Shown here: positions 1-7,775 of the stretch, piece after piece | How the letters are laid out: each line of letters starts with the position of its first letter | Numbering within the stretch: position 1 is the first letter of the stretch | NCBI GenBank assembly: GCA_003670425.1 | Contig: QWRL01000017.1 | Coordinates: 2,048 to 21,116 of the forward strand | DNA from: Chloroflexota bacterium | Lineage (GTDB): Bacteria; Chloroflexota; Anaerolineae; Anaerolineales; UBA11657 | Reading direction: 5' to 3' | DNA length: 19,069 nt | Made by a program: the position numbers and the translations under genes | Notes under the pieces: generated by a model | The model's database searches: none | Told to the model about the DNA's origin: nothing | What the model saw: the letters and a program-made list of their open reading frames with translations, nothing else

Positions 1-718
1 CCACCACCACAATCAACAGCGCCTGCACCAGCGGCGCACCATGCTTGAGCGACAGGCGCGCTCCCAGCCATGCGCCCGCCGCATTGCCAATCGAAAGCAC
101 AAAGCCAGCCGCCCAATCCACCTGCCGGTTGTACACAAAGACTGCCAGCGCAAATATCGTGAACACCAGAACAATCAAATTCTTCGTTGCATTTCCAGCC
201 ACTAAATCCAAGGGCGTCGCCACAAGGATGGCCATCAACAGCAGCACGCCAACGCCCGCCTGAATAAATCCGCCATACACACCGATCGCGAAGAACAACA
301 GAACCTGCAACTCCACGCGCGCCGCTTTGCGGTGCCCGGGCGCCGCTGCGCCCCAGCCGCGCGAGCGCAGCACAGTGATGATCAACATGCCAATCATGAG
401 CACGCCAATCGCACGCCGCATCAGCACCTCGTCCATCTTCACCGCAATCTGCGCACCCAGCAGCGCCCCAAGCGCAGCCGGCACAATCAGGGTTAAACTC
501 TTGCGAATGTCCAGCACACCGCCGCGCCGGAAACTCTGCACCGCCACGAAGCTCTGCGCTAACACGGCCACGCGGTTGCTGCCGTTGGCAATCGTTGCCG
601 GCAACCCGGCAAAAATCAGCAGCGGCAGCGTAATCAGGGACCCACTGCCGGCAATGGTGTTTATGAATCCGGCTGCAACGCCACCGGCAATCAAAAGCAA
701 CGCCGAAGCGAGATTCAT
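1..718 (-). CDS. TauE/SafE (TSUP) family anion permease, 3' end cut by window
   Basis: Reading the minus strand from the ATG at 718 gives an open frame of 239 codons that runs off the left edge of the window with no stop. The protein is strongly hydrophobic and carries the two half-repeats typical of TSUP transporters: GFINTIAGSGSLITLP near residues 17-32 followed by ANGSNRVAVL (44-53), and the second repeat GVYGGFIQAGVGVLLL near 146-161 followed by AGNATKN (174-180). The family moves sulfite, organosulfonates or related anions across the inner membrane; the substrate cannot be told from sequence. TSUP proteins are usually around 250 residues, so only a short C-terminal piece should be missing. 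The upstream frame has no better start. It is transcribed divergently from the S58 hydrolase gene, 134 bases away. No clear Shine-Dalgarno sequence is visible. Confidence 0.9.
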   Translation of the reverse strand, partial: MNLASALLLIAGGVAAGFINTIAGSGSLITLPLLIFAGLPATIANGSNRVAVLAQSFVAVQSFRRGGVLDIRKSLTLIVPAALGALLGAQIAVKMDEVLMRRAIGVLMIGMLIITVLRSRGWGAAAPGHRKAARVELQVLLFFAIGVYGGFIQAGVGVLLLMAILVATPLDLVAGNATKNLIVLVFTIFALAVFVYNRQVDWAAGFVLSIGNAAGAWLGARLSLKHGAPLVQALLIVVV

Positions 719-730
719 AATGCGTGCCCG

Positions 731-759
731 CAGACACGGGGTGTGGGCTGGGTCATAAT
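731..759 (+). promoter_or_regulatory. Candidate sigma70-type promoter for the S58 hydrolase gene
   Basis: CAGACA at 731-736 (four of six matches to TTGACA) and CATAAT at 754-759 (five of six matches to TATAAT) are separated by 17 bases. Transcription would start near 766 and leave a leader of roughly 87 bases before the ATG at 853. This is a consensus match by eye only. Confidence 0.35.
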
Positions 760-774
760 GGCATACCGATGGGC

Positions 775-837
775 AATTCTGTTAGCAAGCTGCGCTGTTC
801 ATCAGGCCAATGCCACCGGCCCAGAATTTAGCGCAGC
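775..837 (+). promoter_or_regulatory. Interlaced inverted repeats in the S58 gene leader
   Basis: Two perfect inverted repeats interlock. AATTCTG (775-781) pairs with CAGAATT (822-828), and GCTGCGCT (789-796) pairs with AGCGCAGC (830-837). The order is A-B-A'-B', so the two stems are either mutually exclusive or form a pseudoknot. A third short stem, GGCC at 805-808 with GGCC at 817-820, lies between them. The element sits 15 bases before the ATG at 853. GCTGCGC is a common word in this DNA, so chance is possible. Confidence 0.3.
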
Positions 838-852
838 ATTGAGCCGAAGCCA

Positions 853-1839
853 ATGACAAAAAGTATGCCACACAATGCCATCACGGATGTGCCGGGAATT
901 CAAGTGGGGCACTACACGGACCTGCATGCAATTACCGGCTGCACGGTTGTGGTCTGCCCGAAGGGCACCACCTGCGGCGTGGATGTGCGCGGCGGCGCAC
1001 CGGGCACGCGTGAACTGGCGCTGCTGGACCCCACCTGCATGGTGCAGCATGTGAACGCCATCCTGCTCAGCGGCGGCAGTGCCTTCGGGCTGGCAGCTGC
1101 CGACGGCGTGATGCGCTGGCTCGAGGAACACGGGCAGGGCTTTGATACCGGCGTTGCCAAGGTGCCGATTGTGCCCGCCGCCATTTTGTTTGACCTTGCC
1201 ATTGGCAGCGCTACTGTGCGGCCGGACAGTGCTGCAGGTTACGCTGCGTGCGCGGCTGCAGCTGCCGGCCCGGTGGCGCAGGGCAATGTGGGCGCGGGCA
1301 CAGGCTGCACAGTTGGCAAGCTGCTGGGGTTCAAGCAGGCCACTAAAACCGGCATCGGCAGCGCCAGCCGCCAGATTGGGCGCGGTGTGATTGTAGGGGC
1401 GCTTGTGGCGCTGAACGCGGTGGGTGAAGTGATTGACCCGGGCTCACAGCGCACGGTGGCTGGTGCGCGCCAGCCGCTGACTGGCCGCTTTATCAACTCA
1501 CTGGAATTTGCAGCCGGCACGCTCGGCCAGACGCTGGCATCCATGGCGGGCACAAACACCACGCTCGCCATCATTGCCACCAACGCATCGCTGGACAAAG
1601 CCGGCGCAACCAAGGTAGCTCAGATGGCGCACGACGGACTCGCCCGCACGATTCGGCCGGTGCATACACATTTGGACGGAGACACCATCTTTGCGCTTTC
1701 AACCGGAAAGGCAAAGGCTGCAGCGGGCATCGTCGGCGCTGTGGCCGCAGAAGTTTTAGCGGAGGCGGTGTTGAACGCAGTGCATGCTGCCGAGAGCCTG
1801 GGCGGACTGCCCGCTGCGCGCGACCTGAAAGACGCGTAG
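853..1839 (+). CDS. P1 family (S58, DmpA/NylC-type) autoprocessing N-terminal-nucleophile hydrolase
   Basis: This is a 328-residue protein of the peptidase S58/P1 family, whose members cleave peptide or amide bonds (aminopeptidases, beta-peptidyl hydrolases, nylon-oligomer hydrolase). Family signatures are in order: DVPGIQVGH at 12-20, DVRGGAPGTRE at 44-54, LSGGSAFGL at 72-80, VPIVPAAILFDL at 104-115 and NVGAGTG at 145-151. The family matures by self-cleavage just before the nucleophile. The expected site here is AGTNTTLAIIATNA, giving cleavage at Asn235/Thr236. An Asn/Thr pair resembles NylC, whereas DmpA uses Gly/Ser. Length and composition are normal and no signal peptide is seen, so it should be cytosolic. 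A start at the ATG at 865 is also possible, because the conserved part begins at residue 11. It is convergent with the ABC permease gene, 21 bases away. The substrate is unknown. Confidence 0.93.
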   Translation: MTKSMPHNAITDVPGIQVGHYTDLHAITGCTVVVCPKGTTCGVDVRGGAPGTRELALLDPTCMVQHVNAILLSGGSAFGLAAADGVMRWLEEHGQGFDTGVAKVPIVPAAILFDLAIGSATVRPDSAAGYAACAAAAAGPVAQGNVGAGTGCTVGKLLGFKQATKTGIGSASRQIGRGVIVGALVALNAVGEVIDPGSQRTVAGARQPLTGRFINSLEFAAGTLGQTLASMAGTNTTLAIIATNASLDKAGATKVAQMAHDGLARTIRPVHTHLDGDTIFALSTGKAKAAAGIVGAVAAEVLAEAVLNAVHAAESLGGLPAARDLKDA

Positions 1840-1860
1840 CGCTGCTGCTGCTGGGCTGCC

Positions 1861-4275
1861 TCAGGCGTAAGCCAAACTTTCCGAAACGCGAATGCGTGCG
1901 GCGCGCTGCGCAGGCATAGCCGAAGCCGCCACCGCAATCACGAGCACACACACCAGCCACACTCCCGCAGCGGAGAATGCAAACTGAAAGTCCAGGTCCA
2001 TCTTCAGCATTACCTGGCCCAGCGCCCGCGCAAACGGCCGCGCCACCACATAAGCAACGGGCACAGCCAGCAGCCAGCTGACCACCGCCTGCAGCACGCC
2101 TTCCAGTAAAAACATAACCAAGATCGTGCGCGAGCGCGCACCCACCGCCCGCATCACGCCCACCTCGCGCGTGCGTTCCACCACACTGATGGCAAGCGAA
2201 CCCATCAAACCCAGGCCGCCGACCACTGCCACCACCACCGCCACCACGAGCAGTAGCGCAGTCACCACTGAAAACTGGCCGAGCGCAAAAACTTTGTCTT
2301 CCGCCGTTGTGGCTGACCCGAACGTGCTCACAACCACCTGCCGCGCCTCAAGCGCGTCGTTGATGCGCCGATAAACCGCATCCACATCTGCAGCCGCCTG
2401 GCTGCGTGTGCGCACCAGCAGCCGGCTGCCCTGCTCAAACTTTTTGGTGGCGGCCTTTACCGCATCGGCCGGCGCATATACCGGATCCGGGTCGCCCACC
2501 TTGCGATGCGCCACTTTGAAGATGCCGGCCACACTCCACGGGCTGGCGCCAAACTCACCCAGGTCGAGTGAAACTGAGTCGCCAACATGCAGCCCATTTT
2601 CATCGGCCATTTCGCGGCTGATCATAATTTCATTTACGCCACGCGTGGTAAGCCAGCGCCCCTCCAGCACGCGCGGCACATACATATCACTGCCAAACGG
2701 CACGCCAATAATTTGTGCGCCGGAGCCAACCTCGCGCGCGCGCTGCCCGGCGCGCAGCACCGACACCGGATGCACATACCAAAGTTCAGCAGCGGCCACC
2801 CCAGGCATTGCGTCCACCAGCGGCAGCACGCGGTTAAACCGCTCTTCACGCACAAAGACAAAGCGGATGTTGTACTCCCGGCGCGCCAAGTCCGTGTCCA
2901 GCGTAAAAATCAACGACTCGTTGAGGCTCAACACCGACATAAACATTGCGCCAGCAGCAATCAGCACCAGCTGCGTGAGCAGCAGGCGTTCCTTGCGCCG
3001 AAACATGTTGCCCAATGCCAGCGCCGGCGCTGCCGGCAGCCGGCCGAGCCCGGCGCGCTCGAGCAGCTGCTCGAAGCGCCCGCGCCCAAACTGGCCGCTC
3101 CCCAATCCATAAGATGCCAGCGCCTGCCGCACGGTAATCGCCACGCCGCGCAGCACAGGATGCAGCGCAGCCAGCAGCGGCACGGCCAGCGCAGCAAAGA
3201 TCTGATAGGAAAACGCGCGCTGCGACACATCAAAAATCTCATGCTCAATGTTGAACATGTTGAGGAACCAGCGGCTGGCTCCAAATGCCAGCAGCGCACC
3301 CAATGGCACTGATATAAAAAACGCCAGCACGCCATAGAAGGCGACACCCGTCAGGTACAGCCGGCCAATCGCGCGGCGCGTCCCGCCAATTGCCTTAATG
3401 ATGCCAATCTGGTTGGTCTGCTCGGTGATGATGGCGGTCACTGTGTTGGTCACCAGCACCACACTCATCAGCAGTGAAACAACCGCCAGCACCTCCAGTA
3501 CCAGCTGCACGCCTTCCACCAACGGCCGCGCCCAGTGCTCGCTCGGGCCCTGAAACAGCGTGGCAGCCACACTGATGCGGTCCTTCGCAAGCCGGTCTTT
3601 GATTTGGCCGGCTGCAGCGCGCGCATTCTCCTCGCTGTATGGCACGGTGCGCGCCTTCAAATTGAAGTAGCGCCCGTCAGGGATGCCAAGCCGCTCCAAG
3701 CCTTGATTGTCCATGAAGAACACTGCATCGCCGCCAAACTGCGGCGGCTCCACCAGCGGCTGGCGCATCAGCCCGGTGATCAGGAATGGCCGTGAAGTTT
3801 CGTCAGGCATTTCCAGCAGCACGCTGTCGCCCACCTTCAAGCCAAAGTACTGCGCTGTGAGCCGCTCCACGCCAATCGTGTTGCGGTCGGGCCAGCTGCC
3901 CGCCTTGAGCGTGACTATGTCGTAGGTCTGGTGCGCGTAGTCGCTGCGCGTAACAATGTTGCCGCCACGCCATTTCGCGCTTGGCTGCATTTTGTAGCGC
4001 ACTGAAATCTGGTTGCCGAGGTCAACACCTTCCACGCCGGGCAGCTTGGCCAGCTGCTGCGCGTTGGCCAGGCCCACCGAGTGCTGCAAAAACATGTTGA
4101 TGTGCGAGGGCTGCGTATTGCGATGCGACTCGTCCATGCCGCCAATCAGCTGGTCGCTCATGCCAAAGATGCCGCCGACTGCAAACACACCCGCCGCCAC
4201 ACTCGTGACCACCAGCACCGTGCGCGCCTTTTGATGCCACAAGTCAAACCATAGTTTTGCCCACAGCACACCCAT
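1861..4275 (-). CDS. ABC transporter permease with two FtsX modules (LolCE/MacB-like)
   Basis: The 804-residue membrane protein is the partner of the ATPase encoded just upstream (11 bases between the genes). A first helix at about 17-37 is followed by a periplasmic MacB-type domain, then an FtsX core with helices near 258-280, 308-332 and 355-375. The pattern repeats: a helix near 430-450, a second extracytoplasmic domain, and a second FtsX core from about 668 containing GLGLMGSLAISVVERTREVGVMRAVGA, broken here as helix plus the ERTREVGVMRAVGA coupling motif near 697-710, ending with a last helix near 768-790. Two fused FtsX modules in about 800 residues is a common bacterial arrangement for exporters of lipoproteins, peptides or envelope components working by mechanotransmission. 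The cargo cannot be told from sequence. The start at 4275 places the first helix at the usual distance. Confidence 0.93.
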   Translation of the reverse strand: MGVLWAKLWFDLWHQKARTVLVVTSVAAGVFAVGGIFGMSDQLIGGMDESHRNTQPSHINMFLQHSVGLANAQQLAKLPGVEGVDLGNQISVRYKMQPSAKWRGGNIVTRSDYAHQTYDIVTLKAGSWPDRNTIGVERLTAQYFGLKVGDSVLLEMPDETSRPFLITGLMRQPLVEPPQFGGDAVFFMDNQGLERLGIPDGRYFNLKARTVPYSEENARAAAGQIKDRLAKDRISVAATLFQGPSEHWARPLVEGVQLVLEVLAVVSLLMSVVLVTNTVTAIITEQTNQIGIIKAIGGTRRAIGRLYLTGVAFYGVLAFFISVPLGALLAFGASRWFLNMFNIEHEIFDVSQRAFSYQIFAALAVPLLAALHPVLRGVAITVRQALASYGLGSGQFGRGRFEQLLERAGLGRLPAAPALALGNMFRRKERLLLTQLVLIAAGAMFMSVLSLNESLIFTLDTDLARREYNIRFVFVREERFNRVLPLVDAMPGVAAAELWYVHPVSVLRAGQRAREVGSGAQIIGVPFGSDMYVPRVLEGRWLTTRGVNEIMISREMADENGLHVGDSVSLDLGEFGASPWSVAGIFKVAHRKVGDPDPVYAPADAVKAATKKFEQGSRLLVRTRSQAAADVDAVYRRINDALEARQVVVSTFGSATTAEDKVFALGQFSVVTALLLVVAVVVAVVGGLGLMGSLAISVVERTREVGVMRAVGARSRTILVMFLLEGVLQAVVSWLLAVPVAYVVARPFARALGQVMLKMDLDFQFAFSAAGVWLVCVLVIAVAASAMPAQRAARIRVSESLAYA

Positions 4276-4286
4276 GCGGTGCGCCC

Positions 4287-5132
4287 TCAGTGCGCGCTGA
4301 CAGATGACAGCGCCGGCTGCAGCGCCGGCGGCGCAGCGTAGCGCTCCACCGGCTGCGCCCAGTCGCCGCTCACTTGCCCGTTCACAATTTCAACCACGCG
4401 CGGAATGCGCCGCGCCAGCTCCTTGTCGTGCGTCACCATCACCATTGTTTTGCCCTGCTCCACCAGCGCACAAAACAGCTCGAAGATTTCTGCGGCGGTT
4501 TTGGAATCGAGGTTGCCGGTGGGTTCGTCAGCCAGCAGCAAGGGCGGGTCATTGGCCAGCGCGCGCGCAATGGCAGCGCGCTGCTGCTGGCCGCCGGACA
4601 CCATGTTGGGCAGCTTGTGCGCCTGATCCGCAAGGCCCACAAGTGCCAGCAAGTGGGCAGCCCGCTCGCGGCGCTGGCGGGCCGGCAGCGCCGCAGAAAA
4701 ATCCATTGGCAGCACCACATTTTGCAGCAAAGTCAGCGCTGGCAACATTTGAAAAAACTGAAAGATGATTCCAACCGTGGCCCCGCGCCACGCGGCGAGG
4801 TCGTTCTCGCTCATGCCATTGAGGCAATGGCCGCCAACATGCACTGTGCCACTGCTGGGCGCATCGATTCCGGTCACCATGTTAAGCAGTGTGGATTTGC
4901 CATTGCCGGACGGGCCAACCACGGCCACAAACTCGCCGCGCTGCACTTGGAGCGAAATTTGGTTGAGAACCGGCACCATGGCCGCGCCCACCTTGAAGCT
5001 TTTTGACACGCTATCGAGGTGAATCAGCGCGCCACTAACCCCGTTATTCCCCGCTGAAATCAGGGCTGTTGCAGCTGCTTTCTTTCCAAACACGGTCGCG
5101 ATTATATCTGTCAGGTGCAGGTATTGGCACAC
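4287..5132 (-). CDS. ABC transporter ATP-binding protein (LolD/MacB type)
   Basis: This is a complete ABC ATPase. Walker A is GPSGNGKST at residues 73-81, the signature is VSGGQQQR at 178-185, Walker B is LLLADEP at 198-204 and the switch histidine is in VTHD at 233-236. The Q-loop is in IIFQFFQ (122-128). It should energise the FtsX permease encoded directly downstream. The longest frame (281 residues from ATG 5132) has about 35 residues before the first conserved strand (LIHLDSVSKSF), which is unusual for the family. Taking that start leaves only 19 bases to the divergent ATG at 5152. A perfect TATAAT box lies inside this extension (5106 to 5101, minus strand), so translation may instead begin at the in-frame GTG at 5093-5091 (residue 14) or a later rare codon. 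The C-terminal tail after about 260 is low-complexity. Confidence 0.92.
   Translation of the reverse strand: MCQYLHLTDIIATVFGKKAAATALISAGNNGVSGALIHLDSVSKSFKVGAAMVPVLNQISLQVQRGEFVAVVGPSGNGKSTLLNMVTGIDAPSSGTVHVGGHCLNGMSENDLAAWRGATVGIIFQFFQMLPALTLLQNVVLPMDFSAALPARQRRERAAHLLALVGLADQAHKLPNMVSGGQQQRAAIARALANDPPLLLADEPTGNLDSKTAAEIFELFCALVEQGKTMVMVTHDKELARRIPRVVEIVNGQVSGDWAQPVERYAAPPALQPALSSVSAH
5101..5130 (-). promoter_or_regulatory. Candidate promoter for the ABC exporter genes
   Basis: On the minus strand, GTGCCA (5130-5125, four of six matches to TTGACA) is followed after 18 bases by a perfect TATAAT (5106-5101). Seven bases further is an in-frame GTG (5093-5091), the position expected for a leaderless transcript. 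If real, the coding start of the ATPase moves downstream from 5132. Confidence 0.45.
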
Positions 5133-5151
5133 CTATTGCAACAAGCCGCTC

Positions 5152-7767
5152 ATGCTTGATCGCGCCAGCGTTATCAATTCAATGCATGCCGCCTTGAACA
5201 ACGGGCGGCCGGATTATGCGCGCCAACTGGCCAAAATATGGCTCGCAGAGTGGTCCGGGGACTTCACAATGCAGCTCCTGCTTGCCCGCGCCCACCTGCT
5301 GGAAGGTGAGTTCAAAACGGCGCTGGACCTGCTCAGCGCGCTTTCAATTGTGGACCCGGAAAATGCCAGCGTACCCGCGCTGCTGGTGACGGCAGCAGAC
5401 AGCGCCGGAGATGTTGAGGCTGCCACGCTGGCAATTGGGATGAGCCGCCTGCTTGGTGGCGCGGCGTTGCCGCGCGTACCGTGGCTCGTAGCCACGCGTG
5501 AGAGCTGGCTGGCCGCCCAAAGAGCGAATTGGCCGGAAGCGCGCGCGGCAGCGGAACGCGCAATGCAAGCCGATGCGCCGCTGCCACTGCCAGCCGTGCT
5601 GCTGCTCAAGAGCCACTGGACAATTGGAGAGCACGAGCTGGCGCTGCCGCTGGCACGCGCATTTTACGAACGCTGGCCCACCTGCATCCCGATCAATCTG
5701 TGCCTTGCAGAATCACTGCTGCGCACCGGCGATTACGGCTCTGGCGTGGCTTTACTGCACGATGTGGTGGCGCTGGATCCCTCGGCAGAAGTCGCCAGCC
5801 GCTACTGGGGGCGGGACCACGCCTTCCGGCCAATCTGGCCGCCAGAACCGCGCATAAGCCCGCCGGGCCCCATGCCGCCAGAGGTGGCCGAAGCGCTCGG
5901 CACCAACCGCCTTGCCGGACACAGCTCTGCAGCTGCCCCAAGCATGGCCACCGCAGCGCCAGCCATGCAGCCCGCCAGCTGGCTGGAAGTTGAAACGCAT
6001 GCGCCCAAAGCCAGCCATGTAAACCAGCCGGCCAGCCCGTCAGCATGGGAAGTGCCCGCACAGTTTGGCTTATCTGCTGCCGCTCCGCCAGCAGCTGCCG
6101 GCTCCGGCGCCAACTCCGAACTGCAGCAGTTGCGTGAGCAACTGCGCAATTTGAATCTGGGCGGCAAGCCACGATCCCAAGCCGGGGCGCGGCTGGTGCC
6201 CGTGCACATAATCGTATCCAGCCGGCGCAACCTCGAACAGAAATTTGCAATTCAGGGTGCCACTGATGTACTGGACAACTTGCGGGCGCTGGCGCAAGCC
6301 ACCGAACAGCACACGCGCCGCCCGTGCATTCTGCTGCTGGCAGACTGCGCCGAGAGCCTGCTGCCGCTTGGCCTAAAGCCGGTGAACGCTGCGAACGCGT
6401 GGGATGTAAAGCTGCTGCTGCACGACCTGCAAACAAAACTGTCTGCGACCCGCCGGCGCATCGGATCGGTGTTGCTGGTGGGTGGTGACGATGTGGTGCC
6501 GTTCCACCGCCTGCCCAACCCCACTGACGATCACGACCGCGACGTGCCATCGGACAATCCGTACGGCACGCCGGACGAAAACTATTTTGTGCCCGAATGG
6601 CCGGTGGGCCGCCTGCCGTCCACCTGCAACAACGATCCGCGCTTTCTGATTGGCATCATTCGTGGCGCCATCCGCGGCCATCAAGAACCCAAAGCCAGCC
6701 TGCCGCCCTTGATTCGCATGCTGCACTGGATTTTTCCAATGTGGCAGCCCAACATTGCACTCAACCGCACGTTCGGCTACAGCGCCGATGTCTGGCGCGA
6801 AGCATCGCGCGAAATATTTAATTTGATCGGGCGCAGCCGCGACCTGCGCACCAGCCCGCCGCTGGAGGCGGATTCGCTGCCCACCCGGTCGCTGGCGCCC
6901 GCTGACCTGGCGTACTTCAACCTGCATGGCATCGAAGACAGCGCGGAGTGGTATGGCCAACCCGCAGCAGAATCTTCCGGCGTGCAATACCCCACGGCGC
7001 TGCGCCCGGAGGACATCGGCGACTCACTTCCGCCGGCGATTATTTTCAGCGAAGCATGCTACGGCGCAAACATCATCGGCAAGCAGCAATCAGAAGCAGC
7101 CATTTGCCTGCGCCTGCTCGAGTCTGGCAGCCGCGCCATGGTTGGCTCCACAAAAATTTCCTACGGATCGGTAAGTGCGCCGCTGATCAGCGCCGACCTG
7201 CTGGCGCAGAACTTTTGGCAGGCGGTGCTGCTGGGCCTGCCGGTTGGCGAGGCATTGCGCCGCGCCAAGCTCGGGCTTGCGCACACCATGAGCAAGCGCC
7301 AGGGCTTCCTGGACGGCGAGGACCAGAAGACCCTGATCAGCTTTGTGTTGTACGGCGATCCGCTGCTCACCGGCCCCAACATTATTGCGGCACCCAGCCG
7401 GTCCTCCGGCAAGAGCCTGCAGTCCGCAAAGGGCACGCTCAACCCGGCTTGCAGCAAAGGCGCCCAAGTTTCAACTGAGCTGCCGGGCGGCGCGGCCACG
7501 CTCAGTGATGTAAAGCGGCTGGTGGCGCGCTACCTGCCCGGCGCCGGCAGCTTTGATGTGCGCGTAAACCGAGCGCAAGTGGGCTGCAATTGCGGCAGCG
7601 CGGATTGCCTTGCCGGGCGCCACGGCACAAAGAGCGCCTTCAACCCGGAGCGCACGGTTTACACAGTGCGCAACACTGTGCAGCTGAGCCAATACACCCA
7701 GCGCCAGTACGCACGCGTCACAGTGGACAAGTCCGGCAAGATCACCAAGCTGGCCGTCTCACGCTGA
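5152..7767 (+). CDS. TPR-like plus caspase-like (clan CD, C25-type) cysteine peptidase
   Basis: An 871-residue protein in four parts. Residues 1 to about 220 form a helical, TPR-like array. About 222-340 is a Pro/Ala-rich linker. About 345-760 is a caspase-fold peptidase domain of the C25 (gingipain-like) kind, with SVLLVGGDDVVPFHRLPN near 439-456, DENYFVPEWPVGRLP near 476-490, the catalytic His592 in YFNLHG and the catalytic Cys636 in SEACYG. About 770-871 is a separate tail domain with Cys812, Cys814, Cys819 and His824 close together, ending in RVTVDKSGKITKLAVSR. No signal peptide or membrane helix is seen, so unlike secreted gingipains it should act in the cytosol, with the TPR part choosing partners. 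It heads a six-gene operon; the next gene starts 8 bases after its stop. The ATG at 5152 is the first in frame. A CHAT-domain assignment is the main alternative. Substrate unknown. Confidence 0.85.
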   Translation: MLDRASVINSMHAALNNGRPDYARQLAKIWLAEWSGDFTMQLLLARAHLLEGEFKTALDLLSALSIVDPENASVPALLVTAADSAGDVEAATLAIGMSRLLGGAALPRVPWLVATRESWLAAQRANWPEARAAAERAMQADAPLPLPAVLLLKSHWTIGEHELALPLARAFYERWPTCIPINLCLAESLLRTGDYGSGVALLHDVVALDPSAEVASRYWGRDHAFRPIWPPEPRISPPGPMPPEVAEALGTNRLAGHSSAAAPSMATAAPAMQPASWLEVETHAPKASHVNQPASPSAWEVPAQFGLSAAAPPAAAGSGANSELQQLREQLRNLNLGGKPRSQAGARLVPVHIIVSSRRNLEQKFAIQGATDVLDNLRALAQATEQHTRRPCILLLADCAESLLPLGLKPVNAANAWDVKLLLHDLQTKLSATRRRIGSVLLVGGDDVVPFHRLPNPTDDHDRDVPSDNPYGTPDENYFVPEWPVGRLPSTCNNDPRFLIGIIRGAIRGHQEPKASLPPLIRMLHWIFPMWQPNIALNRTFGYSADVWREASREIFNLIGRSRDLRTSPPLEADSLPTRSLAPADLAYFNLHGIEDSAEWYGQPAAESSGVQYPTALRPEDIGDSLPPAIIFSEACYGANIIGKQQSEAAICLRLLESGSRAMVGSTKISYGSVSAPLISADLLAQNFWQAVLLGLPVGEALRRAKLGLAHTMSKRQGFLDGEDQKTLISFVLYGDPLLTGPNIIAAPSRSSGKSLQSAKGTLNPACSKGAQVSTELPGGAATLSDVKRLVARYLPGAGSFDVRVNRAQVGCNCGSADCLAGRHGTKSAFNPERTVYTVRNTVQLSQYTQRQYARVTVDKSGKITKLAVSR

Positions 7768-7775
7768 GCAGCACA

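Noticed and set aside
45..758. Two plus-strand open frames that could be read as small genes
   Set aside because: They are the reverse side of the TauE/SafE permease gene; their products are Ser/Thr/Pro/Arg-rich with no recognisable domain, while the minus-strand frame has clear TSUP motifs.
1840..1860. CTG trinucleotide run between the S58 and permease genes as a repeat or terminator
   Set aside because: Only four CTG units and no stem; runs like this are common in Leu/Ala-rich, GC-rich coding DNA.
5214..5609. Minus-strand frame near the protease start as an antitoxin-like small gene
   Set aside because: Ser/Ala-rich shadow with no start signal, lying wholly opposite the TPR part of the protease.
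5693..6550. Long minus-strand open frame opposite the protease gene
   Set aside because: Arg/Ala/Trp-rich composition, no motif, and fully inside the well-supported protease gene. Long antisense frames are expected in DNA this GC-rich.
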